Source: Corynebacterium flavescens (GTDB lineage: Bacteria > Actinomycetota > Actinomycetes > Mycobacteriales > Mycobacteriaceae). Taken from it: DNA of 64,000 nucleotides. Made by a program: the position numbers and the translations under genes. Location of the stretch: the NCBI RefSeq assembly GCF_008693105.1, contig NZ_VXKK01000045.1, positions 18,896 through 82,895 of the forward strand, in the 5' to 3' direction. Below are positions 36,622-47,304 of this stretch, one piece after another; position 1 is the first letter of the stretch, and each line of letters begins with the position of its first letter. Below the pieces are notes generated by a model that saw nothing but the letters and a program-made list of their open reading frames with translations, was not told the DNA's origin and searched no databases.

Positions 36622-37371
36622 ATGGACAAGCTCTTTCGCACCCTCGCCCTGGACTTCCCCGATCTGGAGGACCTCGTTGACGAGGTTCATGACTCCGCTC
36701 AGGTGGCGCTTGGGGATGTCCCGGCATTCGAGGCCGTCCTCAGCTACCAGGATCCCTCGGGTCCGCGCCTGAGCATTTTTAGCTTTGATACCGAATGGAC
36801 GGCGCTTCCCTCCTTGCGCACCGCGCACCCCACCGAGGTATCGGCCTACCGGATAACGCCCTATATCGCCCTCGTGGAGATTTCCGGAGCAGGTCGCCGC
36901 GAGACGGACGACTCCGCACTAGAAAGCACCGACTCAGGTGACCAGAGCCTGCGCTTTTCTGCGCTGAGTGATTCGGCCTTCGCCTTACCCGCAGGCAACC
37001 CGGCTGGCGGCGAACACCGCGCTGAATCCATGGACATCGCCGCGATAGCTCTCGATGTCACGCTTGGCGAACCGGGTAACGAAGACACGGACACTGAGTT
37101 CTCCCTGCGGGCGCCGAGCACCGAGGAGTTCTACCGCAGCTACAAACCGCGCTGGGTAACCCCACACGCGCACATTGAGGGCGTGATTAATTCCGTAGAG
37201 CAGCGCCACGTCGAACTTACTGACCAGGACTTCTACTTCTGCACTGTTCAGACGCCTTTCGGCGACCTCGCCTTGGCTCTACCCGCCGATGCCGAGCCCC
37301 ACGTTGGGCAGGCATGTAGCGGCGAGGTCATCATGGTAGCCAGCACGCATCACTGGCCCCCGCGCTACTAA
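36622..37371 (+). CDS. Conserved hypothetical protein
   Basis: A 249-aa acidic soluble protein (MDKLFRTLALDFPDLEDLVDEVHDSAQ). No membrane segment, signal peptide or catalytic motif is visible. A central stretch, about residues 92-160, is rich in Ser, Asp, Glu and Ala and looks disordered. The C-terminal part (HAHIEGVINSVEQRHVELTDQDFYFCTVQTPFGDLALALP) is more ordered and beta-rich. I do not recognise the family. It lies between paaZ and the convergent erm-like gene. Confidence 0.72.
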   Translation: MDKLFRTLALDFPDLEDLVDEVHDSAQVALGDVPAFEAVLSYQDPSGPRLSIFSFDTEWTALPSLRTAHPTEVSAYRITPYIALVEISGAGRRETDDSALESTDSGDQSLRFSALSDSAFALPAGNPAGGEHRAESMDIAAIALDVTLGEPGNEDTDTEFSLRAPSTEEFYRSYKPRWVTPHAHIEGVINSVEQRHVELTDQDFYFCTVQTPFGDLALALPADAEPHVGQACSGEVIMVASTHHWPPRY

Positions 37372-37382
37372 CGCGCGCATAA

Positions 37383-38177
37383 CTAGCGCCCGCGCGGGCA
37401 CCAACCCAGGTCCACGGCGAGGAGAAATAGGCCCGCCCACTGGGCGGCGTCGAGATCCTTGGGCAAGTCTGTTGGGCGCAGGCCTTCCTTTTCCAGCCAG
37501 CGCCGGATTTTCATCGCGGCTGGCTTGCTGCGCAGCAGCCTGCCGAGAATCTCACGCACTCCCCGCCCGCGACCGGGATATACCGTGTGGACGAAAGCGC
37601 CATACTCACTTGCCTGAGTGGATGGCAATAACGGAGATGCGCGTCTTTCAATGATCATCAGACCACCATCGACGCCGGGACTGGGCTTAAAGGCGCGACT
37701 AGAAACGCGGCTGTGCAGCCGAAACTCAAACCAGGGCCAGCACTGCGCTGTCATCATCGTGGCACCGCCCACTCCGGCGCGGCGGCGAGCCACCTCCCAC
37801 TGCGCCAGCAGAACCGCGTGGGTCCAGCCGGGTGCGTGCACCAGCTTGCGCAGGACTGCGGTGGTGATGTGGAAGGGCAGGTTTCCCACGATGACATGCG
37901 GTGATGCGGGCAGGCGATAGCGCAGGAAGTCTTGGTTGATAGCGGCGACTTCGGGAAGCTTGCCTTGTAGGCGTCGCACTTGTTTGGGGCCGATGTCGAT
38001 CGCTGTTACTTCCCTGCCGAGGCGGGATAGCGGCTCGGTGATGGCTCCCCCGCCTGGACCTATCTCAACTATCGGTCCGATGGTTTTCTTCACTAGATCT
38101 GTGATATTTGCGATGACTTTCTGGTCAACGAGAAAGTTTTGGCCGAATTCGTGTCGGCCGCCGCGATAGGTCGGCAA
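37383..38177 (-). CDS. erm: Erm-family 23S rRNA (adenine-N6) methyltransferase
   Basis: A 264-aa methyltransferase. Starting GRHEFGQNFLVDQKVI, it has the SAM motif VEIGPGGGAITEPL and the Erm/KsgA adenine-binding motif NLPF (VIVGNLPFHITTAVLRKL). The segments LAQWEVARRRAGVGGATMMTAQ and VYPGRGRGVREILGRL are Erm-specific and absent from KsgA. Erm enzymes methylate A2058 and give macrolide-lincosamide-streptogramin B resistance. By memory of Erm(X), the corynebacterial enzyme, this protein is clearly related but well below identity. The start is TTG 38177 with GGAG 11 bases upstream, held in a hairpin, and a leader peptide precedes it. Confidence 0.88.
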   Translation of the reverse strand: MPTYRGGRHEFGQNFLVDQKVIANITDLVKKTIGPIVEIGPGGGAITEPLSRLGREVTAIDIGPKQVRRLQGKLPEVAAINQDFLRYRLPASPHVIVGNLPFHITTAVLRKLVHAPGWTHAVLLAQWEVARRRAGVGGATMMTAQCWPWFEFRLHSRVSSRAFKPSPGVDGGLMIIERRASPLLPSTQASEYGAFVHTVYPGRGRGVREILGRLLRSKPAAMKIRRWLEKEGLRPTDLPKDLDAAQWAGLFLLAVDLGWCPRGR

Positions 38178-38190
38178 AATACGTGCATCT

Positions 38191-38214
38191 CCGGATTGTG
38201 TTCAAAGAATCCGG
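38191..38214 (-). promoter_or_regulatory. Hairpin covering the erm ribosome-binding site (translational attenuator)
   Basis: On the transcript strand CCGGATT (38214-38208) pairs perfectly with AATCCGG (38197-38191) across a 10-nt loop. The GGAG ribosome site of erm (38192-38189) begins inside the second arm. A second stem, CCGCGCC (inside the leader ORF) with GGCGCGG just after it, separated by CTCTAGC, lies upstream (about 38297-38277). Stalled ribosomes on the leader would change this folding. Confidence 0.7.
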
Positions 38215-38283
38215 GCAGGCTAAAGGGGCCACCCGGCTGATTTTACGGAGCGGCGAGGGGCCTTGAAGGTTAAGACCGCGCCG

Positions 38284-38328
38284 CTAGAGGGCGCGGATCC
38301 TGGTTACTGCTATACCTGCGGAACACAT
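38284..38328 (-). CDS. Erm leader peptide
   Basis: A 14-codon ORF reading MCSAGIAVTRIRAL and ending in TAG, 107 nt upstream of the erm start. It contains R-I-R, the +x+ motif at which macrolide-bound ribosomes arrest on several erm leaders. From memory, the Erm(X) leader begins MLISGTAFLRLR; the spacing of Gly5, Ala7, Arg10 and Arg12 is the same. The ribosome site is weak (AAGG, 8 bases before ATG). The 3' part of this ORF is one arm of a hairpin. This is an unannotated-type short gene supported by motif and position. Confidence 0.68.
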   Translation of the reverse strand: MCSAGIAVTRIRAL

Positions 38329-38350
38329 GGGCCAGACCTTAACAGGAAAT

Positions 38351-38365
38351 CTGGCATAGTGCCAG
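38351..38365. terminator. Short palindrome after nrdF
   Basis: CTGGCA-TAG-TGCCAG is a perfect 6-bp stem with a 3-nt loop, 10 bp after the nrdF stop and before the erm leader. On the minus strand ATTTCC follows, so termination is weak at best; it could also be part of the erm promoter region. Confidence 0.4.
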
Positions 38366-38375
38366 TGTCTGGGGC

Positions 38376-39904
<1,529 letters not shown>

Positions 39905-40021
39905 GTTCTTGTGGGGGTTTCCTCTGGTGGGTATTTTTCCCGAATTCCTTAGCAAAATCTGTAACTACGTTGTAACGTACTTGGCTATCAGTTGCAACTA
40001 ATCCTGCTAGGAGGACAACCT

Positions 40022-41881
40022 GTGAAATCCCCGACGTCCAGCGCCGATGCTCTGCTCGCCGCCGGAATAGATAATCCCCACGTCCGCGAGTTTGTGGACA
40101 CATGGGCCGAGACTCTAAGCCCCGCCGCCATCGAGGTCATTACCCCAGACTCCGAGGAGGAGCTGGTTGCCCAGGGTCTCGCAGCAGGGGAGCTGCTTCC
40201 CGCCGGCCGCGGGCGCTACCTTGCCCGCTCCCACCCACTGGATACGGCGCGTTCCGAGGAAAGGACCGTGGTTGCCACCTCTGAGCTGGCGGAACACGGC
40301 GTCTACAACAACTGGTTCCCGGCTGACTCCACCAAGCAGCGCTTAGAGGAGCGCCTGAAAGGTGCCTGCGCAGGCAAGACCCTCTACGTGATTCCTTACC
40401 TCATGGCACCGCCCGGCTCCCCGCTTGAGCGCTTCGCGGTCGGCGTGGAACTCAGTGATTCCCGCGTGGTGGCCCTGCAGATGCTACGGATGGTGCGCGT
40501 GGGGGCGCAGTTCCTCAATGGACTTGGAGATCCCAGCTTCTTCGTGCGCGGAGTGCACGTCACGGGCGATCTTGATTCCCTGCAGCAAGGCACCGCTGAA
40601 GATGAGCGCCTTTTTGCCACCATCGCCGACGAGCGCACGATCATCCACTACGGCTCCGCCTATGGCGGCAACGCCATCCTGGCGAAGATTGCCCACGCAC
40701 TGCGCCAAGCTTCCTATGACGGCTGGAAGTCCGGCAAGTTCCTGGCCGAGCAATTCTTGTTGCTGGGCATCAAGGATAAGGAGACAGGGGAGACCTTTCA
40801 CGTCTGCGGCGGTTTCCCCTCTGCCTCCGGCAAGACCAACCTGGCCATGACCCGCGCCCCGCAGGCCTTGGGCGAGCGCTACGAAGTACAGTTCTACGGC
40901 GACGATATTGCCTGGCTATGGCCCGGCGAAGACGGCCGCCTGCGCGCCTTCAATCCGGAGTACGGCATCTTCGGCGTAGCCAAGGACACCAACGAGCGCA
41001 CCAACCCGGAGGCCATGCACGCGATCCGGGAGGGCTCCGGGACCATCTTCACCAACGTGGCTTATAACGAGCTCACCGAGGAAGTCTGGTGGGAGGGCAA
41101 GACCCCGCAGCCGCCGGAGGATCTCGCAGGCTGGCGCGATTGGAAGGGCATTCCCATCGCCGAGCGCACTCCCGAACAGCAAGGTGAACCCTGGGCGCAT
41201 CCCAATAGCCGGTTTAGCACGCGGCTTTCCAACCTGGACACGCTCGCACCGGACTACAACGATCCCGCCGGCGTGCCTGTTGACGCCATTATTTTCGGCG
41301 GCCGCACCAGCGACCGCGAGCCACTCATCAGGGTCTTGTCCACCGTGCGTGATGGCGTCTACGACGGGTTGACGCTGGGCGCGGAAGCCACCTTCGCCGC
41401 AGAGGGCCTCGATGGCCTATTGCGCTATGACCCCATGTCCATGCGGCCCTTCATGTCTTATCCGGAGGGCAACTACGCCGCACACTGGCTAGACATCCTT
41501 GGCCAGTGCTCCACACCACCGGCTTTTGCGCACGTCAACTGGTTCCAGAAGAACCCCGCCGACGGCTCCTTCCTGTGGCCGGGCTACCGCGACAACCTGC
41601 GTCCACTGCTGTGGCTGTGGGAGTACGTACGCGGTAACGCCCGCGCTGAGGCCTCCGCCATTGGGGCGCTACCCGCACCGGCGGATCTCAACCTCGAGGG
41701 GCTTGCCATCGACCCGGCAGACCTGAAGGCCCTGCTAACGGTAGATACGCCGCGCTGGCTGCTGGAAATGGAGAGGCGTGCCACCCACCTTGATCAGTTT
41801 GTTGATCTGCCAGCTCCCATCTGGCAATCGCACGGCACCCTGCGCGCCCGCCTCCAGGCGGCCGGCCAGGGCAACTCCTAG
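40022..41881 (+). CDS. pck: Phosphoenolpyruvate carboxykinase (GTP)
   Basis: It interconverts oxaloacetate and PEP with GTP, the main gluconeogenic step in corynebacteria. The 619-aa product has the GTP-family signatures: AYGGNAILAKIAHALR, the kinase-1 loop GGFPSASGKTNLAM, YGDDIAWLW and the nucleotide-site FGGRTSDREPL. The GTG at 40022 has AGGAGG 7 bases upstream and gives (M)KSPTSSADAL; an earlier in-frame start at 39992 is not supported. It diverges from nrdI and overlaps the convergent DtxR-type gene by 4 bp. Confidence 0.95.
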   Translation: MKSPTSSADALLAAGIDNPHVREFVDTWAETLSPAAIEVITPDSEEELVAQGLAAGELLPAGRGRYLARSHPLDTARSEERTVVATSELAEHGVYNNWFPADSTKQRLEERLKGACAGKTLYVIPYLMAPPGSPLERFAVGVELSDSRVVALQMLRMVRVGAQFLNGLGDPSFFVRGVHVTGDLDSLQQGTAEDERLFATIADERTIIHYGSAYGGNAILAKIAHALRQASYDGWKSGKFLAEQFLLLGIKDKETGETFHVCGGFPSASGKTNLAMTRAPQALGERYEVQFYGDDIAWLWPGEDGRLRAFNPEYGIFGVAKDTNERTNPEAMHAIREGSGTIFTNVAYNELTEEVWWEGKTPQPPEDLAGWRDWKGIPIAERTPEQQGEPWAHPNSRFSTRLSNLDTLAPDYNDPAGVPVDAIIFGGRTSDREPLIRVLSTVRDGVYDGLTLGAEATFAAEGLDGLLRYDPMSMRPFMSYPEGNYAAHWLDILGQCSTPPAFAHVNWFQKNPADGSFLWPGYRDNLRPLLWLWEYVRGNARAEASAIGALPAPADLNLEGLAIDPADLKALLTVDTPRWLLEMERRATHLDQFVDLPAPIWQSHGTLRARLQAAGQGNS

Positions 41882-42603
41882 GAGCCGCTCGCTGACCCGG
41901 AATCGATCCGCACCCACACTGCGCGGGCTGCGGTATCGCCCAGCGAGAGATCGCGCTCGGGCTGTGTCGCAGGCGGGGAGATGCGCGAGTGCTTCGCCTC
42001 CGAATAAGGATCGGCCTGCTCCACGCTCACGCGCGCGCCGACTACTAGGCCGTGGGCAAAGAAGTACTGGAGTAGCTCCGGATCGGAATCACTAATGCGC
42101 TCCACGGTTCCGGATTCGCCGGCGCTGAGCTCAGAAAGCCGGCGCAGCTGCGGGTTATCTTCGCGCGGGGGATAATCGCCCTCCGCGGTGGGGACGGGAT
42201 CGCCGTGTGGATCGCGGGTGGGGTGGCCGAGTAGCTCGTCGATGCGCTCGATCATGAAATCGCTGACCGAGTGCTCGAGGCGCTCTGCCTCGGCGTGGAC
42301 CTGATCCCAACGGTAGTTAAGCGTCTCGGCCAAAAAGCACTCCAAGAGGCGGTGGCGGCGCACCATGGCCAAGGCAAACTTCCGGCCCTGGCTAGTCAGC
42401 GCGATGGCGCCATAGGGCGTGTGATCCACCAGGTCCATCTTTTCCAGGCGCCGCACGGCGTCGGAGGCGCTGGATAAGCGCACCCCGACCTTGCGTGCCA
42501 AAGCCTTCGCCGTGACGGGAGCATCGCTCCATTCGCCGAGGTTAAACAGGGCCTTCACATAGTCCTGATTCGAAGGCGAAAGGCTCGACACGTCTATGCC
42601 CAT
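41878..42603 (-). CDS. DtxR-family metal-dependent regulator (MntR/DtxR type)
   Basis: A 241-aa regulator with the three DtxR parts: a winged helix (NQDYVKALFNLGEW..., GVRLSSASDAVRRLEKMDLVDH, about 12-60), a metal-binding dimerisation domain (RRHRLLECFLAETLNY then EAERLEHSVSDFMIERIDELLGHP, with the Glu/His ligand clusters) and a C-terminal SH3-like domain. ECFLAE and HSVSD correspond to ligand positions seen in MntR/IdeR. Whether it senses Mn or Fe cannot be read from sequence. It starts 15 bp downstream of leuS on the same strand and overlaps pck. Confidence 0.88.
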   Translation of the reverse strand: MGIDVSSLSPSNQDYVKALFNLGEWSDAPVTAKALARKVGVRLSSASDAVRRLEKMDLVDHTPYGAIALTSQGRKFALAMVRRHRLLECFLAETLNYRWDQVHAEAERLEHSVSDFMIERIDELLGHPTRDPHGDPVPTAEGDYPPREDNPQLRRLSELSAGESGTVERISDSDPELLQYFFAHGLVVGARVSVEQADPYSEAKHSRISPPATQPERDLSLGDTAARAVWVRIDSGSASGS

Positions 42604-42618
42604 GGTGAAAGTGACCTG

Positions 42619-45468
42619 CTACTTCACCACGAGGTTGACCATGCGGCCAGGCACGAAGATCTCCTTGATGAGGTTCTTGCCCTCGAGAAGCTCCGCGATC
42701 CTGGGCTCGGCCTTGGCGGCTGCGAGGACGGCGTCCTTGGCGGCATCGACAGGCACGGAGATGCGCGCCTTAACCTTTCCATTGACCTGGACTGGAACCT
42801 CGACCTCATCATCGACCAAGTACTTCTCATCGAAAGTGGGGAAGGGCTCGTAGGTGATGGTCTGGCTATGGCCAAAGTGGCGCCACAGCTCCTCAGCAAT
42901 GTGCGGCGCGATGGGGGAGACCAACTGCACCACGGGCTCGACGGCAGCGCGCGGTGCGCCGGACTTATAGGACTTGGTCAAGTAGTTGACGTACTCGATG
43001 AGTTTGGCCACCACGGTGTTAAGCCGCAGGTTCTCATAGTCATCGCGCACACCGGCGATGGTGCGGTGCAGGGCCTTGAGATCCTCCTGGCTCAGCTCGC
43101 GGTCATGGGTTATCAACTCGCCGGTGCTCTCATCGACCACGAGGCGCCACAGGCGCTGCAGGAAGCGCTGCGAGCCCACGACGTCCTTGGTGGCCCAGGG
43201 ACGCGAGGTATCCAGCGGGCCCATCGACATCTCATAGACGCGCAGGGTATCGGCGCCGAAGTCGCGGCAAATCTCATCCGGGGCCACGGCATTCTTCAGC
43301 GACTTGCCCATCTTGCCGTACTCCTGGTTGACCTCCTCGCCGTTGTAGTAGAACTTGCCGTCCTTCTCCTCCACCTCGGCCGCAGGCACGTAGACGCCGC
43401 GGGAATCGGTGTAGGCAAAGGCCTGGATATAGCCCTGGTTATAGAGCCGGCGATAAGGCTCGCGGGAGGTGACATAGCCCAGGTCGAAGAGGACCTTGTG
43501 CCAGAAACGCGAGTAGAGCAGGTGCAGCACCGCGTGCTCGACGCCGCCGACGTAGAGGTCCACTCCGCCGGGATCGTTGGCGCCGTGCTCGGCCGGGCGC
43601 GGCCCGGTCCAGTAACGCTCGTTCTCGAGGTCGCAGAAGATCTCATCATTGGTGGGATCGATGTACCGCAGCTGGTACCAGGAGGAACCCGCCCACTGCG
43701 GCATGACGTTGGTATCGCGGAAGTACTTCTTCTTGCCATCACCGAGGTCGAGCTCGACCTCGACCCACTCGCGCGCCTTCGCCAGCGGCGGCTGCGGGCT
43801 CGAGTCCGCGTCCTCCGGGTCGAAGGAGACAGGCTTATAGTCCGCCACCTCGGGCAGCTCGATGGGCAGCATGGACGTCGGCAGGGGATAGGCCTGCCCC
43901 TTCTCGTCATAGACAATGGGGAAGGGCTCGCCCCAGTAGCGCTGGCGGGCAAAGAGCCAATCGCGCAGCTTGTACTGGATCTTCTCCGCGCCCTTGCCCT
44001 GTTCGGTGAGCCATTCGATGGTCTTGGCAATGGCCTCTTCCTTGTGCAGGCCGTTGAGATCCAGGCCGCCCGGGGCAGCCGAATTGACCAGGGTGCCGTC
44101 CCCGGTCCAGGCCTCGGTGGCAACGTCCCCGCCGGCGACTACCTCGGTAATGGGCAGGCCCAGCACGGTGGCAAACTCATAGTCACGGGTATCGTGCGCC
44201 GGCACCGCCATAATCGCACCCGTACCGTAGCCGGTGAGCACGTAGTCAGCGATGAAGATCGGCACCTGCTTGCCGTTGACCGGGTTGGTGGCATAGGTGC
44301 CCAGGAATACACCGGTCTTTTCCTTATTTTCCTGACGCTCCAGGTCCGACTTCGCGGCGATGGCGGCGCGGTAGGCCTCCACGGCCTCCTTCGGGTCATC
44401 GTGGCCATAGGTCCAGCGCTTGTCGACGTCGTCCTCATAAGGAATCGGTGACAAAAGGGCGTCGACAAGCTCGTGCTCAGGCGCCAGAACCATGTACTCC
44501 GCACCGAAGAGGGTATCCGGACGAGTGGTGAATACGGCGATGTCATGGCCCTCAGCGCGGAAGTTGACCTCCGCACCGCGGGAGCGGCCGATCCAGTGAC
44601 GCTGCATGGACTTGACCTTTTCCGGCCAATCCAAGTCCTCCAGATCATCCAAGAGGCGATCCGCATAAGCAGTAATGCGCATCATCCACTGCGAGAGATT
44701 CTTGCGGAAGACGGGGAAGTTGCCGCGCTCGGAACGCCCGTCGTGCGTGACCTCCTCATTCGCCAGCACCGTACCCAGTCCCGGGCACCAGTTCACCATG
44801 GAATTAGAAAGGTAGACCAAGCGGAACTCGTCGACGGCGTGACGCTTTTCCTCCTCGCTAAGATCCTCGTAGTAGCGCCCATCCTTGGTGGTGCGCTTAT
44901 TGGCCTCGAGCTCGGCAATCAGCTCGGCGATGGGGCGGGCCTTGCCCAGCTCCTCATCGAACCAAGAATTATAAATCTGCAGGAAGATCCACTGCGTCCA
45001 CTTGTAGTACTCCGGATCCGTCGAGGCCACCGAACGCCGCGGATCATGGCCCAAACCCAGCGCGCCGAGCTGTCGGCGCATGTTCTTAATATTGGCCATC
45101 GTGGTCGTGCGCGGGTGCGTGCCCGTCTGGATGGCGTACTGCTCCGCCGGCAGACCAAAAGCGTCATAGCCCAGCGTATGCAGCACGTTCTTGCCCAGCA
45201 TGCGATTAAAGCGCGCATAGGTATCGGTGGCGATATAACCCAGCGGGTGGCCCACGTGCAGGCCCGCGCCCGAGGGATAGGGGAACATGTCCTGGACGTT
45301 GAGCTTATCTGCAGGCAACGGCTTGCCATCATGCGCCGAGAGATCCCCGACGGGGTTCGGGGCATTGAAAGTGCCGTGGTCTTTCCAGTACTGCTGCCAG
45401 TTCTGTTCAATCTGGTTGGCGAGTTCCGGCGTGTAGCGGTGCGCTGTGGATTCACTCGGGTTAGTCAT
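42619..45468 (-). CDS. leuS: Leucyl-tRNA synthetase
   Basis: It charges tRNA-Leu. The 949-aa product has the HIGH motif in [20 protein letters not shown], the KMSKS-type loop as [10 protein letters not shown], and the editing CP1 insertion with [10 protein letters not shown] and [14 protein letters not shown]. The start is ATG 45468 ([11 protein letters not shown]). A -10-like TACACT lies 8 bases before the ATG and no ribosome site is present, so the mRNA is probably leaderless. The preceding 75 bp is duplicated at 47220-47297. Confidence 0.95.
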   Translation of the reverse strand: MTNPSESTAHRYTPELANQIEQNWQQYWKDHGTFNAPNPVGDLSAHDGKPLPADKLNVQDMFPYPSGAGLHVGHPLGYIATDTYARFNRMLGKNVLHTLGYDAFGLPAEQYAIQTGTHPRTTTMANIKNMRRQLGALGLGHDPRRSVASTDPEYYKWTQWIFLQIYNSWFDEELGKARPIAELIAELEANKRTTKDGRYYEDLSEEEKRHAVDEFRLVYLSNSMVNWCPGLGTVLANEEVTHDGRSERGNFPVFRKNLSQWMMRITAYADRLLDDLEDLDWPEKVKSMQRHWIGRSRGAEVNFRAEGHDIAVFTTRPDTLFGAEYMVLAPEHELVDALLSPIPYEDDVDKRWTYGHDDPKEAVEAYRAAIAAKSDLERQENKEKTGVFLGTYATNPVNGKQVPIFIADYVLTGYGTGAIMAVPAHDTRDYEFATVLGLPITEVVAGGDVATEAWTGDGTLVNSAAPGGLDLNGLHKEEAIAKTIEWLTEQGKGAEKIQYKLRDWLFARQRYWGEPFPIVYDEKGQAYPLPTSMLPIELPEVADYKPVSFDPEDADSSPQPPLAKAREWVEVELDLGDGKKKYFRDTNVMPQWAGSSWYQLRYIDPTNDEIFCDLENERYWTGPRPAEHGANDPGGVDLYVGGVEHAVLHLLYSRFWHKVLFDLGYVTSREPYRRLYNQGYIQAFAYTDSRGVYVPAAEVEEKDGKFYYNGEEVNQEYGKMGKSLKNAVAPDEICRDFGADTLRVYEMSMGPLDTSRPWATKDVVGSQRFLQRLWRLVVDESTGELITHDRELSQEDLKALHRTIAGVRDDYENLRLNTVVAKLIEYVNYLTKSYKSGAPRAAVEPVVQLVSPIAPHIAEELWRHFGHSQTITYEPFPTFDEKYLVDDEVEVPVQVNGKVKARISVPVDAAKDAVLAAAKAEPRIAELLEGKNLIKEIFVPGRMVNLVVK

Positions 45469-45544
45469 GGTTAAACAGTGTAGTAGGAAGGACAACACTT
45501 CCTGCGACTGCTCCCCGGGTGGGGGCTTGGAATCTGTGAAGATC
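45466..45544 (-). promoter_or_regulatory. leuS promoter region, copy 1 of a duplicated element
   Basis: This stretch, from the leuS ATG outwards, aligns with 47220-47297 in the same orientation at about three quarters identity by eye. Both copies share GGAAGGAC, TGCGAC, a G-rich block ending in GGGGGCTTGG, and an ATG at the same end. In copy 1 it carries TACACT 8 bases before the leuS ATG, so the element is most likely a promoter. Confidence 0.6.
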
Positions 45545-47127
45545 TAGAAACTCGATGACCCACCTGAGCCGGAGAAGCCGGAACTGAAACTGGTGTTGGC
45601 GCTACTGCCGGAGGAGGATTGAGCGCTTGCATTGCTCGAATGCCAGGTGCTCAGCGCCCAGAAGGGTACAAAGTTGTTGTAGCCATAACCCACCCGGTAA
45701 TCCGGGGAAGTGATTCCCGGGGCCACCAGGGCAGTGTTCTTTGACTCATCAAGATCATCGAACTTCTGCTGACGCAGCTGCTCCAGGGCGGTGCGGTAAT
45801 CCCCGAGCAGCAAGACGTACTCTTCCAAGAAGCCGGAATCCTGAGTCCTGTTCATCATAGAATCTGCTCGCTCGCGCAGGTTCTGCAGTTCGCGGTACAG
45901 GCCGGATTCGGCGTCGTCGAGGGAAACCTGGGCCTCTACGACGTCGTCACGCAGCGCCTGCAACTCAGTGCGGCGCACGAGCTCATCGCCGTGCTCCAAA
46001 GAATAAAGCTTGTCGATGTTGTCTTCCGCATAGCTAACCTCACGCGTTGTCACTGCGGCTTGATGGATAGCATCGGCCTGCTCCAGATACTTCTCATCCG
46101 GAGACTTCGATGTGAGATTACCCAAGGCATCTACTTGGCCGTGAATATTGAAGAATCGATCACGGACTTCTTCCCACTGCTTGCGCATGGTCTCATTCGC
46201 AAACGGTGAGGCAAGCGAGTGCGCACGGATATCAATCTGATCTAGCCGCGTGGCCAGTTCACCGTACTCCTTGCCCACCAGAGACATCTCCGCACGTGCC
46301 TGGGCTACCTTCTTAGCTTTATTGCGGCGATACGCACCAACGCCCATGCCAATGCCAAAGATTGCTCCACCGCCGCCAATCCCGGCTCCGGCCATCGCGC
46401 CGATGCGATCTCCTACGGCATCGTTATATCGATCCTCCGCGAGTTGTGACACATCTGTTGCCTCATCCGCCCCAGCGAAAAGACCGGCTGGTATGTTGTT
46501 GTCCTCTACGCCCGGCTTAATAGCATCAAGTGAATCATCGAGGTGAGAACTATCGCGCAGGTCAAGCGTATCTGCCACGTCCTCACCAGCGAAGATGAAA
46601 GCCTGGCGCGGATCGAGTCCCACCCCAACGATGAGCACGCCATCTGCAAACTTGTCATCCCCAATCAACTCCGGATGGTTATCACGCAGATAATTCTCAA
46701 CGGTGTCATTAACGTTGTCATCATTGTCCGCAAAGACAATGTAGTTGAGCTGCTTTACTACTGCCGGAACCTCAAGACGCTCGGTGTCACGTTCCATGCG
46801 AGCTTCATCATCTGCGCTGAGCACACCGTCAGGGTTATCAATCTGGGTGCTAAACGTAGTGGTGATCTGCGTGTCTGCCGAATTGGAAATCTCATAGTCC
46901 GCACGCTGCGGAACATCCATGGCCGCCCCAACGCCGCCGACGAGCGCGCCGCCACCAATGGCACCCAAAATCAGCGAGACACCCATCATTTTTCCGATGC
47001 CCGGACGCGCCTGCTTATTGATCTCCTTGAGCTCAGCCTCAGTCAACGCCTGTGGCTTCTCGGCCTCAGGTGCCTTCTGGGCTACGTCCTTCTTGGCGGA
47101 CTTCATGGGCTTCTTTTTCGCGCTCAT
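45544..47127 (-). CDS. DUF5129 domain membrane protein
   Basis: A 527-aa protein from ATG 47127 (MSAKKKPMKSAKK); GTG starts at 47154 or 47136 are possible, because GGAGG lies only 2-3 bases before 47127. After a charged, lysine-rich head (about 45 residues) comes one membrane helix (GVSLILGAIGGGALVGGVGAA), then an extracytoplasmic domain (VLSADDEARMERDTERL, FADGVLIVGVGLDPRQAFIFAGEDV), which resembles the TPM/phosphatase-like fold, a second helix (GAMAGAGIGGGGAIFGIGMGVG) and a coiled-coil region. The tail is Ser/Gly-rich and ends SGFSGSGGSSSF. Function unknown; DUF5129 is common in Corynebacterium. Confidence 0.82.
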   Translation of the reverse strand: MSAKKKPMKSAKKDVAQKAPEAEKPQALTEAELKEINKQARPGIGKMMGVSLILGAIGGGALVGGVGAAMDVPQRADYEISNSADTQITTTFSTQIDNPDGVLSADDEARMERDTERLEVPAVVKQLNYIVFADNDDNVNDTVENYLRDNHPELIGDDKFADGVLIVGVGLDPRQAFIFAGEDVADTLDLRDSSHLDDSLDAIKPGVEDNNIPAGLFAGADEATDVSQLAEDRYNDAVGDRIGAMAGAGIGGGGAIFGIGMGVGAYRRNKAKKVAQARAEMSLVGKEYGELATRLDQIDIRAHSLASPFANETMRKQWEEVRDRFFNIHGQVDALGNLTSKSPDEKYLEQADAIHQAAVTTREVSYAEDNIDKLYSLEHGDELVRRTELQALRDDVVEAQVSLDDAESGLYRELQNLRERADSMMNRTQDSGFLEEYVLLLGDYRTALEQLRQQKFDDLDESKNTALVAPGITSPDYRVGYGYNNFVPFWALSTWHSSNASAQSSSGSSANTSFSSGFSGSGGSSSF

Positions 47128-47176
47128 GTCCTCCACTGTAGTTGAGTAAGCCACAGCCGGGCGTGCACAGCTCAGC

Positions 47177-47217
47177 CCTGCGGCCGCGCATCGGCTTCAA
47201 CTTCCGGCGTATAGACC
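47177..47217 (-). repeat. Left copy of a 41-bp direct repeat flanking the CRISPR-Cas island (merR 3' remnant)
   Basis: This segment matches 58733-58773 at 39 of 41 positions (mismatches only at the two bases after GCATCGGC). Read on the minus strand it encodes VYTPEVEADARPQG followed by TGA, the C-terminus of a MerR-type protein. Joined to the ATG of the leuS-promoter copy next to it, it makes a 16-codon mini-ORF, MWVYTPEVEADARPQG. Confidence 0.8.
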
Positions 47218-47219
47218 CA

Positions 47220-47297
47220 CATGATGAAACGATGTATGGGAAGGACGACACCTCTTGCGACGACTCCCAGCGTGGGGGGCTTGGATGTGGTCGAAGC
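47220..47297 (-). promoter_or_regulatory. Copy 2 of the leuS promoter element, upstream of the DUF5129 gene
   Basis: Same element as at 45466-45544, in the same orientation, ending in ATG (47222). The TACACT of copy 1 corresponds to TACATC here. It lies about 70-95 bp before the DUF5129 start and may drive that gene. The junction at 47217-47220 fuses it to the merR remnant. Confidence 0.55.
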
Positions 47298-47304
47298 TAT
47301 AGCT

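Noticed and set aside
37383..38177. Assignment of the rRNA methyltransferase as KsgA (16S rRNA)
   Set aside because: Erm-specific segments (QWEVARRRAGVGG, VYPGRGRGVREILG) and an erm-type leader are present, and KsgA genes lie in a different context.
42868..44451. A 527-codon + strand frame opposite leuS
   Set aside because: Antisense shadow of a complete leucyl-tRNA synthetase.
45468..45498. Leu-rich in-frame extension of leuS ([10 protein letters not shown]) that looks like a leucine attenuator
   Set aside because: There is no stop before the leuS ATG, a -10-like box lies inside it, and the duplicated copy at 47220 does not keep the Leu codons, so it is more likely promoter sequence than a translated leader.
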